Below, piece after piece: positions 10,966 to 23,812 of a stretch of 64,000 nucleotides of DNA. Both the position numbers and the translations under genes were made by a program. The notes under the pieces were generated by a model. The model searched no databases. It saw only the letters and a program-made list of their open reading frames with translations, and was not told the origin of the DNA. The DNA is from Dysidea avara (taxonomy: Eukaryota; Porifera; Demospongiae; Dictyoceratida; Dysideidae), in contig NC_089274.1 in assembly GCF_963678975.1 (NCBI RefSeq), positions 33,351,790-33,415,789 of the forward strand, read 5' to 3'. How positions within the stretch are numbered: position 1 is the first letter of the stretch; the number at the start of each line of letters is the position of its first letter.

Positions 10966-13900
10966 AGTTGAACTAGACCTACAGAATCCCCCCTTCCCCT
11001 TAGAATTGCCTGTGAGCATAACTACGTAGCTGATGGATAATACTATAGTACAATTTCTGAAACAATATTAACTGTAAATTTACAACAGGAAAATTTTTAC
11101 AAAAGTAAAATTTGACAAATTGGTTAATTTGTCCAATAAGCACCTCAAAAGTCAGCATTTAGACCTGTTATTTTTTGCTTTTCGTCAAATTTTATTTCAT
11201 CAAAGCTGATTAATAATATTGTGAATTCTTCAAATTTTTCTTTCGTCAGTACTTCCTGTTGTATCTGTAAAACTTTGTTAAATATCTGCATACCTAATCA
11301 TCTGTGCAGCGCTGTCTGCCTTTCATTTGTGACAGTTAGCTATAGTGTGTGGGTCATGCCATTCTACAAGTGTATGTTATATATTACTCCACCATTACTG
11401 AAGCTCAAAGCAGCCACTGAAATCAATTTATTGTCATGCACAGTGCTGTATAGGTTGAGTAGCTGTATTGCTTGATTAAACACCTTAAATTAATTTTTAA
11501 TATTTCATTGAATTAGTTAATACAGAAATATTGGCATTAAATTACATTTGCAATCTTTGCTGATAGTACAGTCTCGTGCAAGGTTTTGTATCCTGCCCCA
11601 TGTTGCGCATGCAGATAACCTTTGTTATTTTATACAATTAGGCACGAGCAGCTGTTACTTCATAACATAAACACAATGGACTGCTTATGTTGGGACTGGT
11701 GGGATACAGGGAATTGGGGGATTCACCCATTTACCATAGGGACCTGCAATATATTAGTACAGACTGTCCCAATATTAAGTAAACTCAAGAGGGTTATCAT
11801 TTCTGCCATTTGTTATCCAGCGTGTGCAAATTCAACTCTTGCTCGTGATTAGATATAATTGAATCACTCCAGTCTAACAGTTAAATTTCAAGTACATTTA
11901 CTGCAAAATGGTGTTACACTGCACACAATCAGTAGAGTCTGAGTTAAAATACAAACCAAGTGAATCGCCTCTGTTGGTAGGCATCAAATCATCCTCCATA
12001 ATCAGTAGCAAACAAATTAAGGTACAGCAACATGTGTGTGCCTTCAAAATACCAACTATATTGTTACAGTATGTACTAAATTGAAATCGTTTACAAGAAC
12101 TTTGTCCTGTACACTGTCATTGTAAGGCATGCCCACAGAATGTGGACCATGTCAGCGTGTCCAAATTTATTTAGCTGGTCTGCACTATATTGAACAGCGA
12201 CAATTCAGCACGTGCACTATTCTCTTTCCCGACATCAGGACCCTTTCCCCCTTCACTAAGGCTTGAAACATGCTATTACTATGTAAAGCTGCTCCTGTAC
12301 AACTGTAACTACTGTATTTATTAGACTGAAATGTTGTTTAAAAATCCATTGCTTTCGTATCATGTACAGCACAGCATGTTTTGCACTGCTAGGGACATTA
12401 AGTACGTATAGGTTTCAGATGAAGTGATCCAATTCATGTATGGTAACCCAGGGGTTTAAATCAAAGGTAAAGTGCAGTTGTGATTCTGTGTACAGTGAAT
12501 ATGTATGGGGTTTGTTGGAGAGTCAACTACGGAAAGGTTGTGAATAATACTTAATGGTGAAATCGTACTTAGAACAAGTAATGTCCCCTCTGTTGGAGAA
12601 GCGACAAGTTCCTGGTGATAACAATCTGACTGAGTGTACAAATGATAATTATGAAGTTGTAGATAATGACACTCTTGAACTGTCTAAACTTACATGAACA
12701 TTATTGTTAGTGTCTCTATTGATTATGCATTCCCCCTCCCCCCACTGGATGCATCAATAATTACTGACTGTCCAGTATAATAAATAAAGATATAATGGTT
12801 TGGTTCCAAATTCAGAAAAGAAGACCAAATGGTGTGTTTCCTAGTACATATAAAACAGTGAAATTGTCGGACCACATAGGACATTTGAAATAAAAGCTTC
12901 AGGATGTTTTAGCAGGTCAAGCATTACTACGAATAAGCCACATTCCATTCATAAATTATTAGGGCTACCATCTGAATGTAATAGAGGTAACATACTGTAC
13001 ACGTTCTGTTACAGAAAGAAGTTACGGTAATATTGCATCTACTATAAAGATGTGATAACAAAGGGTTAGTTATTTGTAAATAAAAAGATGTGATATTTAA
13101 ACAGCAATAATATGATCAGTTACAGCATGTACATAAAACTTGGAACAAAAAGTTATTGAGCGATGTACCACAGTGTAGCATCACACTATTGCAAATGCTG
13201 CAGCTCTTCAGCAAAAAAGTCACCCTTGATGATAGAGTTCTATGTACAATATGAGGAGATACTGGCCAATTTCACCTTCTGTGCGAGTAGTCATGACTGA
13301 CCCACAATTAGACGATGACATCATTGCTACCTGCATTAACAAAAACAAACAAAACAATTACTATTGTATTTCATTTTACAGAGTATGTCTAAAAAAAACT
13401 TTGCAAAATGACATTTGTATTAGGAGAACGGCAGAATTCTACATGGAAAGTCACTACTGTCATCAAAATGAAGAAGTGAACACATACATAGCTACAGATA
13501 GAAACTCAGTCATTACTGATGTGCGTAACATGCGTATGTGGGTAAAACCCAGTGGGTTTTTCCCTGAATCATCTTGGTGCTGGATGGTTCAAAATTTTTA
13601 TGTTTTGATTTCTTGTTGCTAGCCCTCACTCTCCATTGTTGTATTTAGTCTTTCATTATATTCTATTCACTTATGAATGTAAGTTTTCAGGTAGTCGTGC
13701 TCCTGGACTTACGTATGGTTATTGTCTTGTATCTATGGTTACTAAGTATGTTGTTGGTTGTTTGGTAACAATGATAGATAGCCTGCTACAGTTGCTAGTA
13801 GTGGTGCAAAACCCAGATGTTATAGATTACAATGGGCAAACAGGGTGTGGGTTATTTGGAGTATGGTGGAGGGGGTTAGACTGTGACTTCAGAATCACCT

Positions 13901-15439
13901 GTTTAATTGTAGTGCTAGGCTTATAAAACAAAACACTAGGGGTATCACGTATCACTTACTAAGTCAATCTCAATCTGTGATTGTGGTCAAACTCACAGTC
14001 AACAGTCAAGACTACAAAATATCACTACAGTGGGAGATGGGAAGAAGTGTTAAAACTCAGAGTTACCTATAAATAAATATTAAAACTTACGAGATAGAAA
14101 AACTTAAAATGTTTCAAAGCTCTGTAACAATTTCACTGTGATTTCAATGATGTATCTTTCACAGTTGTAGATCAGAGGGGTAAGACAAGATCACGTGCAC
14201 TACAAAGCACTAACAAAAATGTTTTATTAAACCATAGTCATACTACCTGTTGAAAGTAACAGATCATACAACAACGATTGTATTGTAATCATTGATGCCT
14301 ACTGTTACTGTTGACGTGAAAGTCATGAGACAAAGTGGCAGTAAAGAGGGATTTCTAGGGGTCTGGGCATACTCCCCAAGAATTTTGAAACATAAGTGTG
14401 CCAAGATTGAACCTGGAAATGATTTTAGAGAATGATTGAGATCTGGAAATAATTAGCAAGTTGAAGGGACAAAATAACTATGTATATAATTATGTGCATG
14501 AAAGCATTGATTTGATGAATGTGTTGATTTTCAGTTTATAGTGAACTGTAAGAAAGAAATTAAAACTAGTAATTTTTAATCAGAGTAGTAGACCATGAAA
14601 TAGAAAATTTTTGAGGAAATGGCTATCTCAAGATGTATCTTTAGACTTTTAGTCAAATCCCTGTGGTAAATTGTAGAAGAGTTAAGAGGTACAATACGTA
14701 AGTATACTTTCCTGTAGTAAACCTGGCTATTTTGTCTAAATTTTAGAACTAGCCCAATCACCATTTGCAACTAGCCAAAAGTCATTTACAACTAGCTTTT
14801 TGGCCACAACTAGCCCCCTTTTTAGCCCTTTCCATGACAGCAGCATCTTTCCAATCATGAATCACGCCATTGCAAGCAACAAACTAAATAGAGCAAAATA
14901 TGTATCAAGCCCCTTCCTCTACTTTTTGTACAGGGTCTATTCAGTTCACATGAAATACTTTAAGTACTTGTGGAACATTATTACGCATTCACGTGGTCTT
15001 GTCCTACTCCCCTGGTTATTATATAGTTAGCATGTATTAAGAAATTTTAAAGCACAGGACTGGTGTGTTTGGTAAATGGATATAATAAACCTAAATAGCT
15101 TCAACACTTAAAGTAACAATGAAGGTGTACGGATTTATATCTAGCTGGCTCACATGGCCCAGACAGCAGCTTTCTTGGTTTACTATAGCTAGTTATACTA
15201 ACTTTTAAAAATGCTAAATGGCCACATTGGATGTGGCCAGGGATGAAAACCTAACAATTAAACCTAAAACAGTAGACAAAATTTCAGGAAGATGCATTCA
15301 AGTCAGGTCAAAAGCTGTAAGCCAAAGGCTAAGGTAAATTTTGTCTTTGACGCAGATCATCCAATAGTGAGTGCTTGTGTGACACCCCAGTGAAACAAAC
15401 GTACACTAGGTCCCTATTAAAAGATGGTCACCAGTAGGT

Positions 15440-15760
15440 TGAAATATCCCTGAAGTAAATTATCACCATGCTTACATGTGCTAAGAATTCTGTTCATAGC
15501 ATTTTTAAAACAGTACACTCAAGGATAATAATGGAAGGTTGCAGAGGTGATGTGATACATAATGCATACATACCTCTGTTATCCTGGCAGACCAATTAGT
15601 CGCACATCATCTTCAGTCATCACAAGACTGGCTGCTGTCACCTATTGAGTTTGACGTGTCTCAGTGCTTTATCAATGTGCCTATAATGTAGTGTTGTTAC
15701 ATAATGGTATGTAGAGGTGCATCAAACAATGTGAAAGTAACAAAAACTGTTTCAGAAATT
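15440..15760 (-). repeat. Repeat family A, partial inverted copy
   Basis: Blocks GATGTGATACATAATGC, CTCTGTTATCCTGGCAGACC and GGCTGCTGTCACCT are the reverse complement of the family at 10600-10960, in the expected reverse order. Confidence 0.65.
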
Positions 15761-15834
15761 GTAAGATTATGTGAGTTTCAGACCCCTGGGAAAGAGGCTA
15801 CAGTATTATCCATTAGCTACAGTTATGCTATTCC

Positions 15835-16745
15835 TCTAGTAAAGAATACTTCAACTACGAACACTGCTGCAAAACCATCAACACCACTGCAACTGCATGG
15901 GGCAATCTGAGCCTCTGGACTTACTATAAATGACCAAGGCAGGTTGAAATATATCTGGAGTGAAGGAAATTGTTACCATGTCTGTGTTAAGACTTCCGTT
16001 CATAGCATTAATAGCAGTATTACAGCATAAAACATTACAACCAGGCATATTAAAGTGATCTTGGTGGTGATGTGATACATACTGCTGCATACATTACTTA
16101 CCAGGGGCGGATCTAGGAGTTGGCAAGGGAAGGGGCACAAACAGGCTAAGTTGTAAGTGGTTGGGGAGAGCCAGATTCTCTAGTTCAGTGCTGCATTTTA
16201 GTAGTGTTTCACTGTTGATTTTTGCCATTTTGGCCTTTTCAGATAGTTGTACAGTCTTACAAGTTGTTTTAAAGGCCCTGAATGTCTTAAACAACTGCGA
16301 CGCGATAATTATTTTTAGAGGCGCTTAGTACGAAGGTGCTGAAAGACAATTTCACGGCTAGTTTGACTTTGGTTCGCTTTGGTTTCAGGTGAATTTGTAA
16401 TAAATGCTTGTAATATGTGCATATTTTCATGAGTTTCTTGGCCTGACAAAGTTTAGTAGCTATTTTAATCAGAAGTATGGCTGGCTCCTCCACAAGGTTA
16501 GGGAGGGGCATTTGCCCCAAATGCCCCATCCTGGATCCGCCATTGCTTACCTCTGTTATTCTGGCAGACCCCTTAGTCTCAGAACACTAGCTGGCTGCTG
16601 TTACCTCTCCCCATTAGATTCTATGTATCTGGTTTGATAAAGCGTGTCCTCGCGTGTCTCAGTCAGTGCTTAATAATTATTTTATTAAAGCGCCTCTAAC
16701 GCAATGTTGTTACCTAATTTTACGTGAGGCATCAAACGATGTGAA
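15835..16745 (-). repeat. Repeat family A inverted copy, split by a MITE
   Basis: The copy reads as the reverse complement of 10560-10965. It is interrupted at 16102-16545 by a hAT-type MITE; removing the MITE and one copy of CTTAC restores the continuous family sequence. This gives the order of insertion: repeat first, MITE later. Confidence 0.75.
16102..16545. mobile_element. hAT-type MITE with 5-bp target duplication
   Basis: The ends are CAGGGGCGGATC on the left and, read inward from the right, CAATGGCGGATCCAGG. CTTAC directly precedes the element (16097-16101) and directly follows it (16546-16550). The CAGGGG..GGATC end matches the right terminus of the 3.4-kb hAT at 27734-31128. An internal TTTTAGAGGCGCTTA also has counterparts in that hAT and at 41931. 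It is non-coding, so it presumably depended on a hAT transposase. Confidence 0.8.
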
Positions 16746-16914
16746 AGTAATGAAACCCTTTCCGAGATAAGAGCGAACAAAATTTTGCTTTATTTTCTTC
16801 GTTTTTTCTTCTTCATCTTCATTTTGCACACTTCGCAAAATCCGCTGTAAAACACGAATGCGTACTCCAATCGGGCTGAAATTTGGCACACTTGAAAGGC
16901 GGATCTCAGTACCA

Positions 16915-16998
16915 ACTTTGGTTTATTTTTTTTAACCTGGGCTTGATGGACTGCCCTTTCCTACCACCCCCAGCACAGATTGCAAGTGCTACTTTGGT
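16915..16998 (-). mobile_element. 68-bp 5'-truncated retrotransposon stub with 8-bp target duplication
   Basis: ACTTTGGT at 16915-16922 and again at 16991-16998 flanks a 68-bp insert. The insert is the 3' terminal segment (minus strand: GCACTTGCAATCTGTGC...CATCAAGCCC) followed by an A-rich tail. The same 3' segment and tail lie downstream of the reverse transcriptase ORF at 37040-37090. Removal restores a continuous host sequence. Confidence 0.85.
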
Positions 16999-17439
16999 AG
17001 GAATCCGATGAACATTCACGGAGGTATGACCAATTATGTGCGTAAAATAAGGTCGAAGGTCTATCACGCCTAAAGGGTAAACCCCTAGGAGGAATGAGTT
17101 AAAAATTGATATGTAGATGGAGTAACCATCGTAGGAGTGCCTTTTTGTGGTTTGAAAGGAATCGAGATAAAGACCATGGAGATATAAACACAAAACCCAA
17201 CCTGTGTCAAAATTACGCGATCGATTTTTATGAATAAAAAAAACTATTAGTTTTCACCTCTACGCGGCAAACCGCTTAGAGCAATGACCTGAAAATCAGT
17301 ATGTAGCTGGAATAAGCATCATAGAAAGTCCTTGCAGTAGTACAGAAGAATCGGATTACAAACCACTGAGTTATGATTCGAAAGGCAACTACGTGTAGCA
17401 AATGCGAGATCGAGATACTCTAATAGAACAGTCACCCTA

Positions 17440-18957
17440 ATAGAGCATTCAGCTACGTTTATAACTTACTCCATTATAGAATTATATTACATTGCAAGAT
17501 ATTCTGTACGGAATTCAGCTACAAACAGTTAATCTGATAGACAATTCAGCTACATGTAAGTCACCCTGTAGAGAGTTCATCTAGAAACCAGTCACCCTGT
17601 AGAGAGATCAGCTAGAAGAAGTCACCTTGTAGAGAGTTCAGCTACAAAGAAACCATCATATAGAGAGTTCAGCTGCAAACAAATCACCTTGTAGAGAGTT
17701 CAGCTATGAACAGATCACCCTGTAGAGAGTTCAGCTACAAACAAATCACCCTGTAGAGAGATCAGCTAGAAGAAATGACCTTGTAGAGAGTTCAGCTACA
17801 AAGAAACCATCATGTAGAGAGCTCAGCTGCAAAAAAATCAATCACTCTGTAGAGAGTTCAGCTAGAAGAAGTCACCTTGTAGATAGTTCAGCTGCAAATA
17901 AATCACCCTGTAGAGAATTCAGCTACAAACAAATCACCCTCTAGAAAGATCAGCTAGAAGAAGTTACCTTGTAGAGAGTTCAGCTACAAAGAAACCACCT
18001 TGTAGAGAGTTCAGTTGCAAGCAAATCAGCCTGTAGAGACATCAGCTAGAAAAAAATAATCTGTTGAGAGTTCAGCTAGAAGAAGTCACATTGTAGAGAG
18101 TTCAGGTACAAAGAAACTACCATGTAGAGAATTCAGCTGCAAACAAATCACCCCGTAAAGAACTCAACTACAACAAATATGCCCTGTAAAAAGATCAGCT
18201 AGAAGAAGTTACCTTGTACAAAGTTCAGCTACAAAGAAACCACCCTGTAGATAGTTCAGCTGCAAACAAATCACCCAGTAGAAAGTTCAGCTATGAACAG
18301 ATCACCCTGTAGAGGGTTCAGTTAGAAACAAGTCATCCTGTAGAGAGATCAGCTAGAAGTATCACCTTGTAGAGAGTTCAGCTACAAACAAATCACCTGT
18401 ACAGAGTTCAGCTACAAACAAATCACCCTGTAGAGAGATCAGCTAAAAGAAGCCACCTTGTAGAGAGTTCAGCTATAAAGAAACCACCATGTAGAGAGTT
18501 CAGCTGCAAACAAATCACCTGTAGAGAGTTCAGCTAGAAACAAGTCACCCTGTAGAGAAAACAAGTCACCCTGTAGAGAGTTCAGCTAGAAGAAGTCACA
18601 TTGTAGAGAGTTCAGCTACAAAGAAACCACCGTGTAGATAGTTCAGCTGCAAACAAATCACCCAGTAGAAAGTTCAGCTATGACCAGATCATCCTGTAGA
18701 GAGTTCAGTTAGAAACAAGTCATCCTGTAGAGAGATCAGCTAGAAGTATCACCTTGTAGAGAGTTCAGCTACAAACAAATCACCTGTACAGAGTTCAGCT
18801 ACAAACAAATCACCCTGTAGATAGTTCAGCTGCAAACAAATCACCCTGTAGAGAACTCAGCTACCAACAAATCGCCCTGTAGAAAGATCAGCTAGAAGAA
18901 GTTACTTTGTAGGGAGTTCAGCTACAAACAAATCACCCTGTAGAGAGTTTCAAACAA
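17440..18957. repeat. Minisatellite, 31-bp unit, about 45 copies
   Basis: The unit is about 31 bp, typically CACCCTGTAGAGAGTTCAGC plus TACAAACAAAT, with variants of 29-31 bp. Variants alternate between AGCTACAAACAAATCACC and AGCTAGAAGAAGTCACC types, giving a higher-order pattern. The first recognisable unit-like sequence (CACCCTAATAGAGCATTCAG, about 17433) belongs to the end motif of the adjacent interspersed repeat. No long ORF crosses it. Confidence 0.92.
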
Positions 18958-19104
18958 GTTATATCTATAGGGAAAAATTAACATGTAATAAATGTGTTAT
19001 TATATATATAATTTGTACATTTACTGATAAAATCAGAATTAGTTAACGTATTTAAAAACTTCATCTTTCTCTTCTTCCTGTGGTAAAGAAAAAAGATAGG
19101 TTAA

Positions 19105-19390
19105 AAAAGCCCCAAAGCTGGCCATAGGCTGGCTTTGGGGTATACAAATACAAAAAGAAATGAAATGTAATCCAAAACAGCCAAGCTGTAAAAAAAAGAG
19201 TGCAGCCCTCAAAAAGGCTATGGTGAGGTCAGGCGGCACCAAAATTCACCTGAATTGTCATTATTAAAATTTTTACCATTAATTTACCATCACAGCCATT
19301 TCTTGGCCGCCACCTTGGATTTCACATCTTTTTTCACCATAGCCTTTTTGAGGGCCGCACTCTTTTTTACAGCTTGGCTGTTTTGGATTA
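19105..19390. mobile_element. Foldback element, relative of 1977-2305
   Basis: Arms TAATCCAAAACAGCCAAGCTG (left, about 19169) and its reverse complement (right, to about 19390) flank a short AT-rich centre. A leader with CATAGGCTGGCTTTGGGG precedes the left arm, as in the 1977 copy. It is non-coding. Confidence 0.75.
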
Positions 19391-19777
19391 GATAGTATAA
19401 GCAGGACTCTTGAGAGCATGCAGCGCTTGAGGGAGAGTGCATATATTTCAGTCATATCCTGAGTGATGCTACACCCCAGTAGATGAAACAAGCAATTTGT
19501 AGTGAAAAAGTACCAGTTAGTGATAGAAATCGGTGCAGTCAGCATTCAGGTTTAGACGAATGTACACCATTCTGAAGTATCCATGCTAGGAGGAAGGTGA
19601 CATTGAGTTATGTTTTCAGGTACATTATGTTAAGATGATAGTAAGTCAATCTAGGTGCTTGTTATTGGGCTTGTTTACCATTATACCTGAGGATTTTGGG
19701 GATAATGTGAAATTATGGCAAGCATAGTCACAAACCATAGTACATCCCACAGTGCAGCACCTTTGATCTTTACCACA

Positions 19778-19905
19778 GGTGTATATGTGATAGTTATACC
19801 ATGGGAACGAGTGCTATGCCTGATATATACGCACAAGTACGAGGGCTGCAGGCCCGAGTGCGTATATACAGGCAAAGCACGAGTGCCCGTGGTATAACTA
19901 ATATG
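19778..19905. repeat. Imperfect palindrome
   Basis: GTTATACCATGGGAACGAGT... on the left and ...ACTCGTGC..GTGGTATAAC on the right form long arms. The inner stem (ATATATACGCAC / GTGCGTATATAC) closes a loop containing GAGGGCTGCAGGCCC. Confidence 0.75.
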
Positions 19906-19955
19906 TTCTACTTTAGCATGTAGACCCACCTAATTAACAAAACTTTTAGTTGCTA

Positions 19956-20208
19956 TACCCTTCTCTTATATAGGGAACCACGTAAACTGTGATTGTGGGA
20001 TTGAATTTTGCCAAACAAACTGTGATTGTGGGATTCAATTTTAATACATTAAAGAGTAGTTTTTGCTAATATAGCAATTTTAAGAGACTAGTATGTTACT
20101 TTAATTGCTACATTTACAAAAGTAAAAAACAAACTACTATTGATGTATTAAAATTGAATCCCACAATCACAGCTTGCTTGATTTTTTATATAAGAGAAGA
20201 GGATAACA
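19956..20208. mobile_element. Foldback element
   Basis: Arms with GTGATTGTGGGATTCAATTT (left, about 20021) and the reverse complement (right, about 20153-20172), plus an outer TTCTCTTATATA / TATATAAGAGAA pair, bracket an AT-rich centre. A partial tandem copy of the arm (19989-20005) precedes the left arm. Confidence 0.75.
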
Positions 20209-20271
20209 GTATAACATCAAAGAAATTTGATGATTTCTGGATATAGTGTGCACTCCCACAAGGTGTGCAAT

Positions 20272-20330
20272 GTCTCAAGTTAACAAGATATACGCACTGG
20301 TAGCAGTGCGTATTATCTTGTTAACATTTT
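20272..20330. repeat. Short palindrome
   Basis: TCAAGTTAACAAGATATACG... pairs with ...ATTATCTTGTTAACATTTTGA around GCACTGGTAGCAGTGC. It is the third palindrome within about 550 bp. Confidence 0.75.
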
Positions 20331-20409
20331 GAGTCAGTGCGATATGTGATATATATGCACTGGCTTTCCTTTGATCTGAGGTGTGAAAGTGGTACATATA
20401 TAAATACAT

Positions 20410-20725
20410 ACATCAAGGCACATGGTATTGCAGCGCCACAGGTATATTGACAGGAAGAAAAGAAACATGTTTTTAACAAATGCATAGCTCCAGGGTCCCT
20501 AATCAAAAACACATGATTTTTGCATTATAGCTGACGGCCACCTTTGGCACCTCACATTCCAAATTTCAGCAAAATCATGTTATATGTTCGTGAAATACAA
20601 GCCCTCAAGTTTTTTTCTTTGCTTCCAGGGACCTATTTTTTCTTCTTTTCATACAGTTCAGTATAAAATGCAAATGTGCAGCTTGGTTACTCCTCGACAA
20701 AATGTGCACCCTGTTAGGGTATTAT
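20410..20725 (+). repeat. Repeat family A, degraded copy
   Basis: AAGGCACATGGTATTGCAG, the AGGAAGAAAAGAAA run, TTTTTGCATTATAGCTG and a TTTTTTCTTCTTTTC segment follow the order seen at 934-1300. Confidence 0.6.
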
Positions 20726-23039
20726 AAACAAATAACATGTTAGCAAATGAAACCGTATCACTACAACTGATCCACATGACCTGCTGACCCAGATAGCAAT
20801 CTGGGTCAGATCTGGATTTCACCTGGATTAATTTTAAGTGAAGTGTGCATTCTGTGCAACAAGGCTAACTAGCCAAGAGCAATGTTTTGGGTAATCGACT
20901 AGCATATTGAGTTATATAATGGGTAGCTATATGATATAACTAAGTAACGATCAGTTAGTAGGCATGTTTCCACATCTGTTTACAGACAGGAAAACACATT
21001 TCCCATAAGTGTGTGGCTTCATGCATACAAACACACAGTATACTGATAAATCAACATGGTTCCACATATGCTGACAAATAGTATCACACAGTACTGATTT
21101 TAAAATGTATGATGGTTAACTTACACCGATACCGATTTTTAAGTTATTACCACAAGCAGTTTACCCTTTAGGTGTGACAAAAAGTCGACCTTTTTATGCA
21201 AATAATTGTCTGTAGCTTTATGAATATTTATCAGATTTGCACCAAACTTGGTACATGATTTTGCCACAATGCATTCTTAACATGCACCAAAGTTCAAGAA
21301 AATTGAGATACGCATTTGCATTTTATATGGGTTTTTGTAAAGTGTGCAAATAGAATAATCTAAGTCCCATCACCCAGCTCTGCAGTGTTTGCTTTACAAC
21401 TTAGCAAGATCCTATATTCTTGACCACTACTGGGGTAATTGGTAACTACTGACATGCATTATGCCAATCAGGTAAAAATGCATTTTCATATGGTGTCCCA
21501 AATTGTGTATCTAATTTCCTCATACAAAAGCCACATTTGAATAAACACCTGTCTTCAATTATAAGCCAGGGGTGTTTCCAGCACATTTGGAAAATAAATT
21601 CCTGGAGGTCTGGGAGTCTACTGTTGGTGACTTCAGTACTTTCCCTTGCTGGTGCTATTTCTTTAAACTTATTTTAGAGCCCTCTGAAGGATGAAGGTAT
21701 TACTAGTAATCACGTGAGTTGTCCATGCAAGCCCACGTGTATGCAAATATGCATCAAACGCCTGTTTTCCAATCATTTTAGGCCTTCACTACACTTGCTG
21801 ATGTACTCAACACACTGTACAAAGGTTCTGTATGCTTACTGTTTCAATTATAGTGTTCTACCATAACTCAAATTCAATTGAACACTGGGTGTCACTTGCA
21901 CCTTTCCCAAATAAATGGTTTCTTTGGCCTGGTCAAAATCTTGGAATGAAATAGAAGCCTACGAGAAAACATGATAATTATCTGATATGTTGGCATGTAA
22001 ATACTATTGCTGATTTAAGTGTAAAAAATGGTATGGAATGTGTGGCCTGGAGTGAGAACTTGGCTTGTTTACATAATTCTTTGTTTTAGATAAATGCCAT
22101 TGAAATACGTTGGGTAAAAAATGCTTGCAGCATAAATAAATTTAATCGTTTTAGTAAACAGTGGAGGAAGACACTAATTGAAATATCTATTATTCACTCA
22201 GTCATGGAGAGTAAGAATATCTTTGTTTTGTTTTTGTACCATGAAGCAAACATTGAGTTATGTGTGTTTGTTTTATATGTTGTGGTAAAATGTAACTTTA
22301 TTGTCGCCATTTATAAGTTTGAACAGCCTTCTTGTTTGATAGCATGGGCCAAAAACTATACCCTGATGAATGCCCCAGTTTATGGTGAATAGAATGACAT
22401 GAGTCCCAACTCTGTAGTCCAGGATTTATGATCAATTAATTGAGCACATGTAATTTTTTTCCATACAAGCACTGTACGAATCGATTGTTTTACTTTTCTG
22501 GTTGTCTATTGTTATAACTCCGAAAGCACTTACCAGGTAAGGCTGAAACTTTAACAACCCATTGGCTTTTCCTTCTAAGCAACAAAAAGTCATAAAAAAA
22601 TGAAGTTTGAGGGAAATGCAAACAATTCAGTTTTTTGCTCAGGGGTCACATATGACATAGTTAAAGTAATTATAATGAACGAGTATAGCATGTCTTGTGT
22701 TGACACACACCAAGGTCAACAAATCCAACTGTAGTCCCCTTTTCCCCCAAGCTGCAGGTAGCCTATTATTGGCCATCGCTTTCTATACCTGTAAGCGTAC
22801 TGTTGTGTGAACATAACTATCATAAAAAAAAAGAATTGTATCCCTTTTATCACTTAGCGTTAAGTACAGAGAGGATGGGAATCCGTTTCTGGAATTTATT
22901 AAGTGCACAAGTAAGAAGAAAATTTTGGAAATTTAAATTGGATGAAGTACCAAAAAAAACAGTAGTGAAACAAGGGAATAGCTAAAGAGTAGTCCTTACT
23001 TCAGTCCATGTAGTTATTCCCTGTAACGTTTATTAGGTA

Positions 23040-23812
23040 TTTAAGCTTCCTAGTTCAGTCTATACCCATGACTGAATTAGGGATTAATGTCCACTATAGT
23101 ATATCTTCAGATGCAGGCAACCTCACAACTTTTGATCTCTAAAATTCCTTGTTTACTTTTTGTTACATTATTCTGACTGGTGGATCCATGCATACGGCAC
23201 CAGGCTTATTGTTTTTGTCCGAACAAGTGTCCCAACTATCAAAAGTAGCCATCATGCTTATTTTCAGCTATGTTCAGCCCATTGTACAGCAATACAAACA
23301 ATGAACACTGTGAAAAGGACCTCTGCAATCAATGCAGTCACAACAGAAAACTCAAATGAATGATTCATGTTACTAATGCAGGGAAGCCATCACACAGTGT
23401 TACCGTGAATTGACACCTTGTGTTGTCAGCCAATATAGATGGTACACAAAGGAACACAGGTAAGTCTGTGAAGCATGCATTGTATGTACTGGATATGCCA
23501 AAAGGCACCTGTCGGGCTGAAGTGACATCAAACAGTGAAAACATTAAGGCCATGGCCTTAGCCATTATTGAGTTACACTTTTCTGAAGACATCAGTCAGT
23601 CAGTCAGTCAGTCAGAAAAAGTCCACTACATAAAGTTTTTTTGTTGTTATTTTTTTAAATTTGTAGCAACCTATTAGAAGCACTTCAGGTCATACTGAAG
23701 GCCGTTTTGAGCTTGGTTATATCTAATCAATAATGTCAGGGCACCATGAAGGTATTGTGAGGGTGGTTTCTGATTAATATCTTTTGTGAGGAGGTGCAAA
23801 CCTCCATGATCC
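23040..23812 (+). repeat. Repeat family B copy with (CAGT)n
   Basis: The copy runs from TTAGGGATTAATGTCCACTA through GACTGGTGGATCCATGCATA and GGTAAGTCTGTGAAG to a perfect CAGT microsatellite at about 23590-23612. It then continues TTTGTAGCAACCTATTAGAAG. Block order matches copies at 25650 (same strand) and 50638 and 53550 (opposite strand). Confidence 0.7.

Noticed and set aside
13242-13926. Two adjacent ORFs of 126 and 96 codons
   Set aside because: No domain, no codon pattern and no splice support; they lie within a receptor intron.
17540-18957. Possible CRISPR-like array
   Set aside because: There are no distinct repeats and unique spacers: the whole 31-bp unit repeats, in a eukaryotic context, so it is a minisatellite.
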